Below, in pieces: positions 1 through 6,507 of a stretch of DNA of 12,469 nucleotides. The notes under the pieces are model-generated. The model was not told the origin of the DNA and made no database searches. It was given only the letters and a program-made list of their open reading frames with translations. Each line of letters opens with the position of its first letter. Position 1 is the stretch's first letter. A program made the translations under genes and the position numbers. This stretch comes from DATJOJ01 sp035507035 (GTDB lineage: Bacteria > Acidobacteriota > Terriglobia > Terriglobales > Acidobacteriaceae), in NCBI GenBank assembly GCA_035507035.1, contig DATJOJ010000050.1, positions 1 to 12,469 on the forward strand, read 5' to 3'.

Positions 1-345
1 CTGCAGCAGAAGATGGAAAAGGTTTTCCTGGGAGTAATCTCCCCGATACCGCGGTAAAACAAGGCGTGGACCGTGGACAGACGGAAGGTTCCCCTTTTCT
101 CCCCCTCATTGATCATCAGTGACCCGGGAAACATTCGGCACTGGCCTAAACTCTTGGGCCAGTGCCAAACATTCCGTGTGTTCCCAGGTTTACCGCCACT
201 TGGGTTAGAATCAGGTGAGCCGAATCTTCGTCGCTCTCGGCTGGTACTTCGTCTGCACCTCGCTATTCTTCGTCCTTGCGCCACTCCCGTCTTGCAGCGA
301 GCCTTTTGACTCCTGCATCTTAGCCAGAACGTCGCGCAGGCCATC
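1..345. other. Left-edge region without a convincing gene
   Basis: No convincing complete gene lies here. Frame 1 is open from the left edge to a TAA at 55-57, so the last 18 codons of a gene entering from the left are possible but unproven. The main structure is the hairpin with flanking direct repeats at 129-174. A -10-like TAGAAT at 206-211 has only a poor -35 (TTCCCA, 181-186, 19-nt spacer); if used, the hypothetical gene at 346 would have a leader of about 130 nt. A 65-codon GTG frame starting at 215 has a hydrophobic N-terminus but runs into the gene at 346 in another frame and is not called. Confidence 0.4.
129..174. repeat. Perfect hairpin abutted by 8-bp direct repeats (MITE-like candidate)
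   Basis: The 10-bp arms GGCACTGGCC (137-146) and GGCCAGTGCC (157-166) are perfect inverted repeats around a 10-nt loop. The octamer AAACATTC occurs at 129-136 and again at 167-174, each copy touching the outer end of an arm exactly. This repeat-arm-loop-arm-repeat order is what a very small palindromic insertion with a target-site duplication would look like. No T-run follows the stem on either strand, so an ordinary intrinsic terminator is less likely. Mobility is inference; only the geometry is seen. Confidence 0.6.
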
Positions 346-873
346 ATGCGGTTTCTGTTTGCACGCAGTCGTCGTGTTTGGGTCGAAGCTCTTCTCGTGT
401 TCTTCTGCGTGATGGCGCAGAGTCCGCAAGGACAGGCAGGTCTACATTGGCCTCCCACGAAAAGGGAGAAATTACGCCTCCGCTTGATCGCAATGGCCGA
501 GTCCGATCCCAGATCGTCCTTTTTCTCGACTCACGAGATTTTTGTAGCCGAACAACAACTCACCGAAAATGAATCGAGGCTGGTGAAAGTGGAATACGCA
601 TTTCTTCCTTATCAGCCGAGATTATCGGAGTACGCCTTTGACTACGCATTTGTCTATGAAGTCAATGCAACGCGCAACCCCAGTTGTGATCAGACGCTGG
701 CAGAAATCATCACCGATCAGAGGGATCACTCCCGGATTCAATTGAAATACGCAAACGACTCTCCCGCTCTGGATACGGTCAGGCGGCATAGTCTATTGCC
801 TTGCTACTCCAGCGCCCCTGAGGACCTTACCAAAGTCGCCCATCAACCCCCGGGCCCGGAGAAGGAATACTAA
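346..873 (+). CDS. Secreted conserved-looking hypothetical protein, 175 aa
   Basis: The protein has no named domain that I recognise. It starts with a basic stretch (RSRR, residues 8-11) followed by a hydrophobic core around residues 12-24 and a small-residue region near 'GQA' (29-31), which looks like a Sec signal peptide, so the product is probably exported. The mature part is mixed alpha/beta in composition, has the segment FVAEQQL around 66-72, and two cysteines in 'PSCD' and 'LPCY' that could form a disulphide. The style recalls small exported proteins of Acidobacteria, but this is from memory and not a search. The ATG has a weak GCAGG upstream. A perfect TATAAT follows the stop within 30 nt, so the next gene probably has its own promoter. 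Confidence 0.7.
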   Translation: MRFLFARSRRVWVEALLVFFCVMAQSPQGQAGLHWPPTKREKLRLRLIAMAESDPRSSFFSTHEIFVAEQQLTENESRLVKVEYAFLPYQPRLSEYAFDYAFVYEVNATRNPSCDQTLAEIITDQRDHSRIQLKYANDSPALDTVRRHSLLPCYSSAPEDLTKVAHQPPGPEKEY

Positions 874-897
874 GTACACGCCTCTTCCTCTGACGAC

Positions 898-903
898 TAT
901 AAT
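898..903 (+). promoter_or_regulatory. Candidate -10 box of the yqgE-like gene
   Basis: A perfect TATAAT sits in the 89-bp gap before the YqgE-family gene. The hexamer 17 nt upstream (TACACG, 875-880) is a poor -35. A start near 910 would give a leader of about 53 nt, with the Shine-Dalgarno at 951-956. Assigned by consensus only. Confidence 0.45.
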
Positions 904-937
904 TTTCTCTGTGGGGCGAGGATTTTCCTACAGGTAA

Positions 938-953
938 CCTGATCCTTGTCAGG
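938..953 (+). promoter_or_regulatory. Small hairpin overlapping the yqgE-like Shine-Dalgarno
   Basis: CCTGA (938-942) and TCAGG (949-953) form a 5-bp stem with a 6-nt loop, and the 3' arm shares AGG with the strong Shine-Dalgarno AGGAGG (951-956). The stem could partly mask ribosome entry, but it is short and may be incidental. Confidence 0.25.
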
Positions 954-962
954 AGGGCGGCA

Positions 963-1691
963 ATGTCTCTGCGCAAACTGTGGCGTTCGGCAGCTCTGGC
1001 CACGGTTGTTGCGTTCACGACAATGTACGGCTTAAAGGTTTCTGATGCGCTGACGCGCAATTCGCCCCCGTACCATTCAACGATTGTTCCCAGTGCGGCG
1101 AAAGGCGAAATTCCCCCGCCTGTTTTCCTGCCGGTTCAATCGAAAAACCCCAAAGACCTTGCTGCCGGAAAGTTGCTGGTGGCCAGCCGCGAACTCGGTG
1201 ATCCCGATTTCGCCCAAACCGTGGTCTTATTGGTTCACGACGACGCCAAAGGCGCGGTTGGACTGATTCTTAACCGCCGCACGGATGTTCCGCTTTCACG
1301 AGTGCTTGAACAGCTCAAGGTAGCGAAAGACCGTTCCGACCCGGTTTATCTCGGAGGACCGGTTGAAACTCCGGTCGCGTTTGCCTTGCTTCGCTCGACG
1401 GCCAAGGTTGAAGGGGCGCAGCAGATTTGCGACGGAGTTTATTTTATTTCCTCGAAAACCGTCTTTGAGAAAACCATTTCGGATGGACCCAACCCGGGCG
1501 CCTTTCACGTTTTCTTAGGCTACGCTGGATGGGACAACACACAACTACGAAAAGAAGTGGAACTGGGCGCTTGGTTTATTTTTCCCGCGGATACGCAAAC
1601 GGTCTTCGATTCCGATCCCGACTCCTTGTGGCGGCAAATGATTCACAAAACCGAGCTCAAGTTGGCAGGCATTCTGCAGGCGCCCGTATAG
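963..1691 (+). CDS. YqgE/AlgH (UPF0301) family protein with N-terminal hydrophobic extension
   Basis: Residues about 66 to 235 match the YqgE/AlgH family by eye: 'GKLLVAS' at 69-75, a 'DPDF' turn, the run 'GLILNRR' (100-106), 'GGPV' (121-124), and 'YAGW' (177-180). The biochemical role of this family is not settled; AlgH was named in connection with alginate regulation in Pseudomonas. The family is usually about 185 aa and cytosolic, whereas this one has 242 aa. The extra 65 residues at the N-terminus include RK-LWR then a hydrophobic segment (about 9-24), followed by a Pro-rich linker, which suggests export or membrane anchoring. The start is supported by AGGAGG at 951-956, 6 nt before the ATG. 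The gene ends 57 bp before the convergent ketosynthase, and no clear terminator is seen in that gap. Confidence 0.9.
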   Translation: MSLRKLWRSAALATVVAFTTMYGLKVSDALTRNSPPYHSTIVPSAAKGEIPPPVFLPVQSKNPKDLAAGKLLVASRELGDPDFAQTVVLLVHDDAKGAVGLILNRRTDVPLSRVLEQLKVAKDRSDPVYLGGPVETPVAFALLRSTAKVEGAQQICDGVYFISSKTVFEKTISDGPNPGAFHVFLGYAGWDNTQLRKEVELGAWFIFPADTQTVFDSDPDSLWRQMIHKTELKLAGILQAPV

Positions 1692-1748
1692 TTTCCGCTC
1701 AGTAATCCAGCCTTGACCACGGGCCGCCGGAAGACCACGAGACGCCCA

Positions 1749-3005
1749 TCATGCCACTTTCTTCACCACCAACGCCGAGTTCTTCGATCCGAAGCCTACG
1801 CAATTACAGATCGCATGTTCGATCTGCGCCTGGCGGCCGACATCGGGAACGTAATCCAGATCGCATTCCGGATCGGCGACCTCCAGATTGATCGTTGGAG
1901 GAATGCATCCGTGCTCCATCGCGATCAGGCTGGCAGCCAATCCCGCCGCCCCCGACGCACCCTGCGCGTGTCCGATCTGTGATTTCAATCCCGACATCGG
2001 AATCTTTCCGGCTTGGCTGCCAAGCGCCAACTTCAACGCCCGTGTCTCAACCCGGTCATTCATCTCGGTCGACGTCCCGTGCAGATTCACATATTGCACG
2101 TCCTTTGGTCCAATTCCCGCTTCGTCAAGCGCCAGCGTGATCGCTCTTGCCGGCTCTTCCGGCGATTCGCTCATGCGCACCCGATGGAATGCCTCGCAAG
2201 TCGACGCATATCCCGTGATCTCGGCATAAATTTTCGCTCCTCGTGCCCGCGCATGCTCATATTCTTCCAGAATGAACATCCACGAACCCTCGGCCAGCAC
2301 GAATCCGTCACGATCCGCGGAGAAAGGTCGCGACGCCCGCTCCGGAGCCTGATTCCACGACTGCGTCAGAGCTCGAAGCAGAGTGTAACCTTTGATAATT
2401 CCTGGCGTGATCGCCGAATCGACTCCTCCCGCGAGAAACAGCGGTTGCACTCCCGCCTGAATGTGCTGGTAGGCGTATCCGATGGCATCCGTCGACGAGG
2501 TGCATCCTGCCGTGACCACGTGGCTATATCCGCGAAAGCCGAAGCGCATCGAAATCTCGCTGGAGATAGTTCCCATCGTCCCGCTGGGAATACAGAAGAG
2601 ACTCACCTGTTTCACGTGCCCCGAATGCCATAGCCGATACTGTTCTTCGGAAAATTCCTGCGCCCCACCACCTGTGCCCAGAATCACGCCGATCTCGCGC
2701 TTTTGCTCCATCGACATCGCCGCCGGATCGAGTCCGGCGTCCTCCACCGCCTCATGCGACGCCGCAACCGCCAACGGCACTACTCGCGAAACGTGCTTGC
2801 GTTCGCGCGGATCGACCCATGCCAGTTCGTCGAACTCGGGAATCTCCCCGGCGATCTGGACGTGTAACTCAGCCGGATCGAATCGAGAAATCCGTTTGAC
2901 CCCCGACTTTCCCGCCAAAACCGCGCGACAAAACGCCGTCCTTCCCAAACCATTGGGGCTGACTACGCCGATTCCGCTGATGACCACCCTGGGAAGCATT
3001 CTCAT
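1749..3005 (-). CDS. Beta-ketoacyl synthase (FabF/KAS II or KS-alpha-like)
   Basis: This is a full-length thiolase-fold condensing enzyme of 418 aa (FabF is about 410 aa) that would join acyl and malonyl units on acyl carrier protein in the cytoplasm. The catalytic triad is intact: Cys168 in 'TAGCTSSTDAIGYA', His309 in 'NLHGTST', and His346 in 'KSQIGHAQGA', with Lys341 also kept. 'DPECDLDYVP' (378-387) is typical of the family. The Cys context is closer to KS-alpha of type II polyketide synthases (GCTSG-D-x-x-GYA) than to classical FabF, and the late gating loop reads GFGSKN rather than GFGGTN. No acyl carrier protein, ketoreductase or chain-length factor is adjacent, so its pathway is open. 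GAAGG lies 4 nt before the chosen ATG and 10 nt before an alternative ATG two codons later (2997-2999). It diverges from hemW with 60 bp between starts. Confidence 0.92.
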   Translation of the reverse strand: MRMLPRVVISGIGVVSPNGLGRTAFCRAVLAGKSGVKRISRFDPAELHVQIAGEIPEFDELAWVDPRERKHVSRVVPLAVAASHEAVEDAGLDPAAMSMEQKREIGVILGTGGGAQEFSEEQYRLWHSGHVKQVSLFCIPSGTMGTISSEISMRFGFRGYSHVVTAGCTSSTDAIGYAYQHIQAGVQPLFLAGGVDSAITPGIIKGYTLLRALTQSWNQAPERASRPFSADRDGFVLAEGSWMFILEEYEHARARGAKIYAEITGYASTCEAFHRVRMSESPEEPARAITLALDEAGIGPKDVQYVNLHGTSTEMNDRVETRALKLALGSQAGKIPMSGLKSQIGHAQGASGAAGLAASLIAMEHGCIPPTINLEVADPECDLDYVPDVGRQAQIEHAICNCVGFGSKNSALVVKKVA

Positions 3006-3051
3006 CGAACCTTCACGCTTCTGATGCGAGATCGAGCCTCAAGGATAGTGT

Positions 3052-3057
3052 AATAAT
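3052..3057 (+). promoter_or_regulatory. Candidate extended -10 of hemW (leaderless)
   Basis: AATAAT is preceded by TG one base upstream (3049-3050), an extended -10 pattern, and ends 8 nt before the hemW ATG. Transcription would start at about 3064, leaving almost no leader. The nearest purine-rich stretch (AAGGA, 3041-3045) is about 20 nt from the ATG, too far to act as a Shine-Dalgarno. No good -35 is seen. Confidence 0.35.
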
Positions 3058-3065
3058 CAATTTCA

Positions 3066-4250
3066 ATGCCACTGGGCCTCTACCTCTCGGTGCCGTTTTG
3101 CCGCACGAAGTGTACGTATTGTAACTTCGCCTCCGACGTATTCTCGAAGGCAGTATTCGACCGCTATATCGACCGTGTCTGCTCCGATATTGAAAATTCT
3201 GCCGCGACCGCGGCGCAAATGGGCGCGCAATTCGACCGCCGCGTCGATTCCATCTATATCGGCGGCGGAACTCCCACCATCCTCGATATAAGCCAGTTGC
3301 GCCGCCTGTTTGTCACGATTTCGCAAAATTTCGACGTTCAGCCCGGCGCCGAAATCACTGTCGAATGCGCTCCCGGGACGCTGTCACCGGCTATGCTGGA
3401 AGGTCTGCAAGCCCTTGGCGTGAACCGGGTCAGCCTGGGGGTGCAGTCGTTCGTCGACAAAGAAGCCGCTTCTGTGGGACGTCTGCACTCGCAAAAAACT
3501 ACGCTGGATGACATCGCAAATCTTCGCCGCGCCTCTATTACCAACATTAATGTCGATCTGATTGCCGGCCTGCCCCATCAAACCACCGAGAGTTGGCAGT
3601 TTTCAGTGCAACAGACCATCGCCAGCCAAGTGCCGCACGTTAGCATTTACATGCTTGAGGTGGATGAAGACTCGCGTCTGGGAAGGGAATTGATCGCTGG
3701 CGGCACTAAATATCATGCCCACTTTGTTCCCGACGACGATCTGACCGCCGATCTTTATGGGATCGCCTGTGAACGGCTGGAACAATCTGGAATTCGCCAA
3801 TATGAGATCTCAAACTTCGCAGTCGCCGGATCTGAATCCCGCCACAACTTGAAGTACTGGGCCCGCCAGCCCTATCTCGGCTTCGGTGTCGATGCGCACT
3901 CCATGATACTTGCATCTGGCAGCGGTGCTGAAGCCGTACGTTTCTCCACGCCAGACTCGTTGGAAGCCTATATTTCCGGTGCAGCTCAGCAGCCTACGCT
4001 TATTGACGCAAGAGCCGCTCTCGAAGAATCATTCTTTCTCGGCTTGCGCCTGAACCGCGGCGTGAATCTCGGCGAGATTGCCAGTCAATTCGGCGAACAA
4101 ACCCTGGCAAGCCTAGTAGTAACTATCGATGACCTCGTGGACTCCGGGCTCCTCGAACGATCCAATCACGAACTCCGTCTCACCCCGCGAGGCCGGCTTC
4201 TTTCCAACGAGGTATTCGAGCGCTTTCTATCGTTGCCCACGGTTGGTTAG
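3066..4250 (+). CDS. hemW: HemW-type radical SAM protein (haem chaperone, CPO-like)
   Basis: The N-terminus carries the radical SAM cluster motif C12-x3-C16-x2-C19, followed by N-F. HemN, the true oxygen-independent coproporphyrinogen oxidase, has one more cysteine where this protein has Phe21, so HemW is the better call. Other landmarks are 'GGGTPT' (66-71), 'VSLGVQSF' (122-129), 'AGLP' (167-170), 'YEISNFA' (246-252) and the 'HNLKYW' motif (260-265) linked with haem handling in HemW. The 394-aa length fits (E. coli HemW is about 378). HemW is known to bind haem and pass it to respiratory proteins; many genomes mislabel it as coproporphyrinogen oxidase. The start at the first Met before 'YLSVPFC' is the family-expected one but has no Shine-Dalgarno. 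A methyltransferase follows 31 nt downstream and is probably co-transcribed. Confidence 0.93.
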   Translation: MPLGLYLSVPFCRTKCTYCNFASDVFSKAVFDRYIDRVCSDIENSAATAAQMGAQFDRRVDSIYIGGGTPTILDISQLRRLFVTISQNFDVQPGAEITVECAPGTLSPAMLEGLQALGVNRVSLGVQSFVDKEAASVGRLHSQKTTLDDIANLRRASITNINVDLIAGLPHQTTESWQFSVQQTIASQVPHVSIYMLEVDEDSRLGRELIAGGTKYHAHFVPDDDLTADLYGIACERLEQSGIRQYEISNFAVAGSESRHNLKYWARQPYLGFGVDAHSMILASGSGAEAVRFSTPDSLEAYISGAAQQPTLIDARAALEESFFLGLRLNRGVNLGEIASQFGEQTLASLVVTIDDLVDSGLLERSNHELRLTPRGRLLSNEVFERFLSLPTVG

Positions 4251-4281
4251 AACTTTCAGCGAAAGAGTCACAGAGCAAAGC

Positions 4282-5112
4282 ATGACTGATCTCAATCCAC
4301 ACTCCAAGCAAATGGCCGATGAGTCCATGGTGCGCGGTCTGGACGGCCAGGCACGCGCCATTTGGCCGCAAGAAGCTCCATCATTCCGCCGCTATGGGCT
4401 TCCACCCGATGCTCGAATTCTTGACGCCGGATGCGGCACCGGCGAAGGCTCGTCCCGGCTTGCAGAGCTGTTTCCAAAGGCTCAAGTCCTCGGCGTGGAT
4501 ATCGTCGATCATCATCTGGATATGGCTCGGGCCCGTTACGCGCGTCTCGGCGATCGGCTGAAATTCGAGCACCGCAGCATATTTGAACTCGGAGTTCCCG
4601 ATAGCACTTTCGATTTAACCGCGTGCCGTCATGTTCTTCATTCCATTCCCCACGCTGATCGTGTATTAAAGGAATTAATCCGCGTGACCCGTCCCGGCGG
4701 ATACCTGCACATCATCCCCGAGGATTACGGCATGTTGCATTTCGAACGCCGAGATTTGGACCCAAGAGAGTTTTGGCACGTGGTCCCCGCGGCTTTCGGC
4801 GCGAAGACGGAAACCGATCTGTTCATCGGGCGCCACATTTACGGCATTCTTGCGGCCATGAAACTGGAAGCCATCACCATGGACTATGCGGTCGTCGATA
4901 CGCTGCGCGTCCCGCGCGAGATCTTCGCTGCAATTCTGGAAGCTTGGCACGACGGCTACGCAGAACCCATTGGACAGTTCACGGAGATCACGCGGGAGGC
5001 GGCGGTGGATTATTTTAACCAGATGATCGCCAACGTTCGCGATCCGCTCGGTTATGCGGTTTGGATGGTTCCCATTGTCTCCGCCCGTGTCCCAGAGAAA
5101 AACCGCGCCTGA
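4282..5112 (+). CDS. Class I SAM-dependent methyltransferase
   Basis: This is a 276-aa Rossmann-fold methyltransferase. Motif I is 'ILDAGCGTG' (46-54), which binds S-adenosylmethionine; the acidic residue after strand 2 is in 'GVDIVD' (71-76); motif IV lies in 'FDLTACRHVLHSIP' (110-123); and 'RVTRPGGYLHI' (134-144) is the usual post-motif helix and strand. The C-terminal third (about 150-276) is less typical and probably sets the substrate, which I cannot name. The start at 4282 is chosen because the frame upstream overlaps the end of hemW and reads nothing family-like; the Shine-Dalgarno is weak. The gene sits 31 nt after hemW on the same strand, so shared transcription is likely, although a functional link with haem handling is only a guess. 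Confidence 0.88.
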   Translation: MTDLNPHSKQMADESMVRGLDGQARAIWPQEAPSFRRYGLPPDARILDAGCGTGEGSSRLAELFPKAQVLGVDIVDHHLDMARARYARLGDRLKFEHRSIFELGVPDSTFDLTACRHVLHSIPHADRVLKELIRVTRPGGYLHIIPEDYGMLHFERRDLDPREFWHVVPAAFGAKTETDLFIGRHIYGILAAMKLEAITMDYAVVDTLRVPREIFAAILEAWHDGYAEPIGQFTEITREAAVDYFNQMIANVRDPLGYAVWMVPIVSARVPEKNRA

Positions 5113-5144
5113 CTCACAACCAATCGGTCGGTCGGTTTACGCTT

Positions 5145-5201
5145 CCGCATCTCACAAATCGTCAATAAACATGCGGCTCCAATGCGGATTGCAGATTTGT
5201 G
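5145..5201 (+). other. Competing inverted repeats before the acyl-CoA dehydrogenase
   Basis: CACAAATC (5153-5160) is complementary to GATTTGTG (5194-5201). CCGCAT (5145-5150) can pair with either of two ATGCGG copies (5171-5176 and 5182-5187). The pairings overlap, so the RNA could fold in alternative ways. It may be the 3' end of the methyltransferase transcript or the 5' leader of the next gene; no T-run marks a terminator. Confidence 0.3.
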
Positions 5202-5232
5202 TCCGCCGTAACTTCCGCCATCTCTACTCCTA

Positions 5233-5241
5233 TGCTCTAAT
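5233..5241 (+). promoter_or_regulatory. Candidate extended -10 of the acyl-CoA dehydrogenase gene
   Basis: TG-C-TCTAAT is an extended -10 pattern about 75 nt before the TTG start. The -35 region (TTCCGC, 5213-5218) is poor. The rest of the 204-bp gap (5113-5316) has a triple CGGT repeat at about 5124-5135 and the inverted repeats at 5145-5201, and no gene. Confidence 0.3.
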
Positions 5242-5316
5242 CGAATTTCGGGCCGCGTCGGACGGCGTTTACCAACAATGACGCGGCAAGCCATCTAATT
5301 AGAGGCCGGAGGAAGC

Positions 5317-6459
5317 TTGGATTTTCAACTGAACGAAGAGCAACTGCAGCTCAAAAAGAGCGTCCGCGAGTTCGCCGAGCGTGAGATCGCTCCTCATGTG
5401 ATGGAGTGGGACGAAGCCAGCAAATTTCCGCTCGATACCATCAAAGAACTCGGTCGCCTCGGCCTCATGGGAACCATTTTTCCCACTGAATACGGCGGCG
5501 CGGGCATGGGATACATCGAATATGCGACCGCGATCGAAGAGCTCTCGCGCGTGGATGGCTCCGTCGGCATCATCGTCGCCGCGCACACCTCGCTAGGAAG
5601 CAATCATATTTTTCTCGCCGGCAATGAGGAGCAAAAGAAGAAGTATGTGAGCAAGCTTGCCACCGGGGAATACATCGGGGCTTGGGGCTTAACTGAGCCT
5701 TCCTCCGGATCGGACGCTGGCAGCGCCCGCATGACTGCGGTTCGCCGCGGAAATTCCTGGGTGCTTAACGGAACCAAGACTTTCATTACAAACGGTAGCT
5801 ACGCCGACGTGCTGGTCGTAATCGCCGTCACCGACCGGACCGCGCATACCCACGGTCTTTCCGCATTCATCGTCGAAAAGGGAACGAAGGGGTTCCGTCC
5901 CGGCAAAAAAGAAAACAAACTTGGTTTGCGTGCCAGCGACACTTCTGAGCTTATCTTCGAAGAGTGCGTGGTTCCCGCCGAGAACCTCCTTGGCAAAGAA
6001 GGCGACGGATTCATCGACGCAATGAAGGTTCTCGATGGCGGCCGCATTTCGATTGCCGCCCTGTCGTTGGGAATCGCCCAAGGCGCTTACGAAGCGGCCC
6101 TGAAATATTCCAAGCAACGCAAGCAGTTCGGAAAAGCTATTGGCGAGTTCCAAGCCATTCAGTGGAAGCTGGCGGACATGGCCACCGAAATCGACGCCGC
6201 CCGCCTTCTCAACCAACGCGCCGCTTCGATGAAAGATGCGGGCATGAAAACCACGCAGGAATCCTCCATGGCCAAGCTGTATGCCAGTGAAGTGGCCGTC
6301 CGTTGTGCTAACGAGGGAGTGCAAATTCACGGCGGCTACGGCTTCATCAAAGATTACCCGGCAGAAAAGTTTTACCGCGACGTCAAGCTCTGCACCATCG
6401 GCGAAGGCACCAGCGAGATTCAGCGCCTTGTGATTGCCAGACAATTGTTAAAGGATTGA
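5317..6459 (+). CDS. Acyl-CoA dehydrogenase (short/medium-chain type)
   Basis: This is an FAD enzyme that oxidises acyl-CoA to trans-2-enoyl-CoA in beta-oxidation or in branched amino acid breakdown, passing electrons to electron-transfer flavoprotein. All family landmarks are present in 380 aa: 'GAWGLTEPSSGSD' (121-133) at the flavin, 'FITNG' (146-150), 'KLGLRASDTSELIF' (191-204), 'RKQFGKAIGEFQ' (258-269), and 'HGGYGF' (338-343). The catalytic base is Glu363 in 'IGEGTSEIQ'. The start codon is TTG. It is chosen because GGAGGA (5308-5313) lies just upstream, because 'MDFQLNEEQ' is the typical N-terminus of the family, and because the next in-frame Met is residue 29, inside the N-terminal helix. 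Exact acyl specificity cannot be read. The downstream TPR gene starts 48 nt later with its own -10-like box. Confidence 0.95.
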   Translation: MDFQLNEEQLQLKKSVREFAEREIAPHVMEWDEASKFPLDTIKELGRLGLMGTIFPTEYGGAGMGYIEYATAIEELSRVDGSVGIIVAAHTSLGSNHIFLAGNEEQKKKYVSKLATGEYIGAWGLTEPSSGSDAGSARMTAVRRGNSWVLNGTKTFITNGSYADVLVVIAVTDRTAHTHGLSAFIVEKGTKGFRPGKKENKLGLRASDTSELIFEECVVPAENLLGKEGDGFIDAMKVLDGGRISIAALSLGIAQGAYEAALKYSKQRKQFGKAIGEFQAIQWKLADMATEIDAARLLNQRAASMKDAGMKTTQESSMAKLYASEVAVRCANEGVQIHGGYGFIKDYPAEKFYRDVKLCTIGEGTSEIQRLVIARQLLKD

Positions 6460-6495
6460 CCCGCAATCCTCGGCGAAACAGGCTCGAAAACGCGC

Positions 6496-6501
6496 TAAAA
6501 T
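6496..6501 (+). promoter_or_regulatory. Candidate -10 of the TPR gene (leaderless)
   Basis: TAAAAT (5 of 6 to TATAAT) ends 6 nt before the ATG at 6508, so a normal start site would fall on the A of the ATG. There is no Shine-Dalgarno between. The -35 region (GCGAAA, 6473-6478) is weak. Confidence 0.4.
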
Positions 6502-6507
6502 CTGAGT

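Noticed and set aside
215..224. The 10-mer GTGAGCCGAA occurs here and at 11017-11026, both near start codons
   Set aside because: Dozens of exact 10-mer pairs are expected by chance in a window of this length, and the surrounding bases differ.
215..412. GTG-started 65-codon frame with a hydrophobic N-terminus
   Set aside because: It overlaps the better-supported gene at 346 in another frame, has no Shine-Dalgarno, and its -10-like box is only 3 nt from the GTG, too close for a leaderless start.
1692..1748. Possible bidirectional terminator between the convergent yqgE-like gene and the ketosynthase
   Set aside because: No stem with a T-run was found in these 57 bases; only weak GC-rich pairings.
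2013..2633. 206-codon plus frame opposite the ketosynthase
   Set aside because: Arg/Ser/Pro-rich antisense reading of a gene with full catalytic residues on the other strand.
4129..4281. Longer start for the methyltransferase
   Set aside because: The extra 51 codons lie mostly inside the end of hemW in another frame and look nothing like a methyltransferase N-terminus.
5689..6444. Long open frame of 251 codons antisense to the acyl-CoA dehydrogenase
   Set aside because: The sense strand encodes an unmistakable full-length enzyme; GC-rich codon bias commonly opens the opposite frame. No Shine-Dalgarno or domain was seen.
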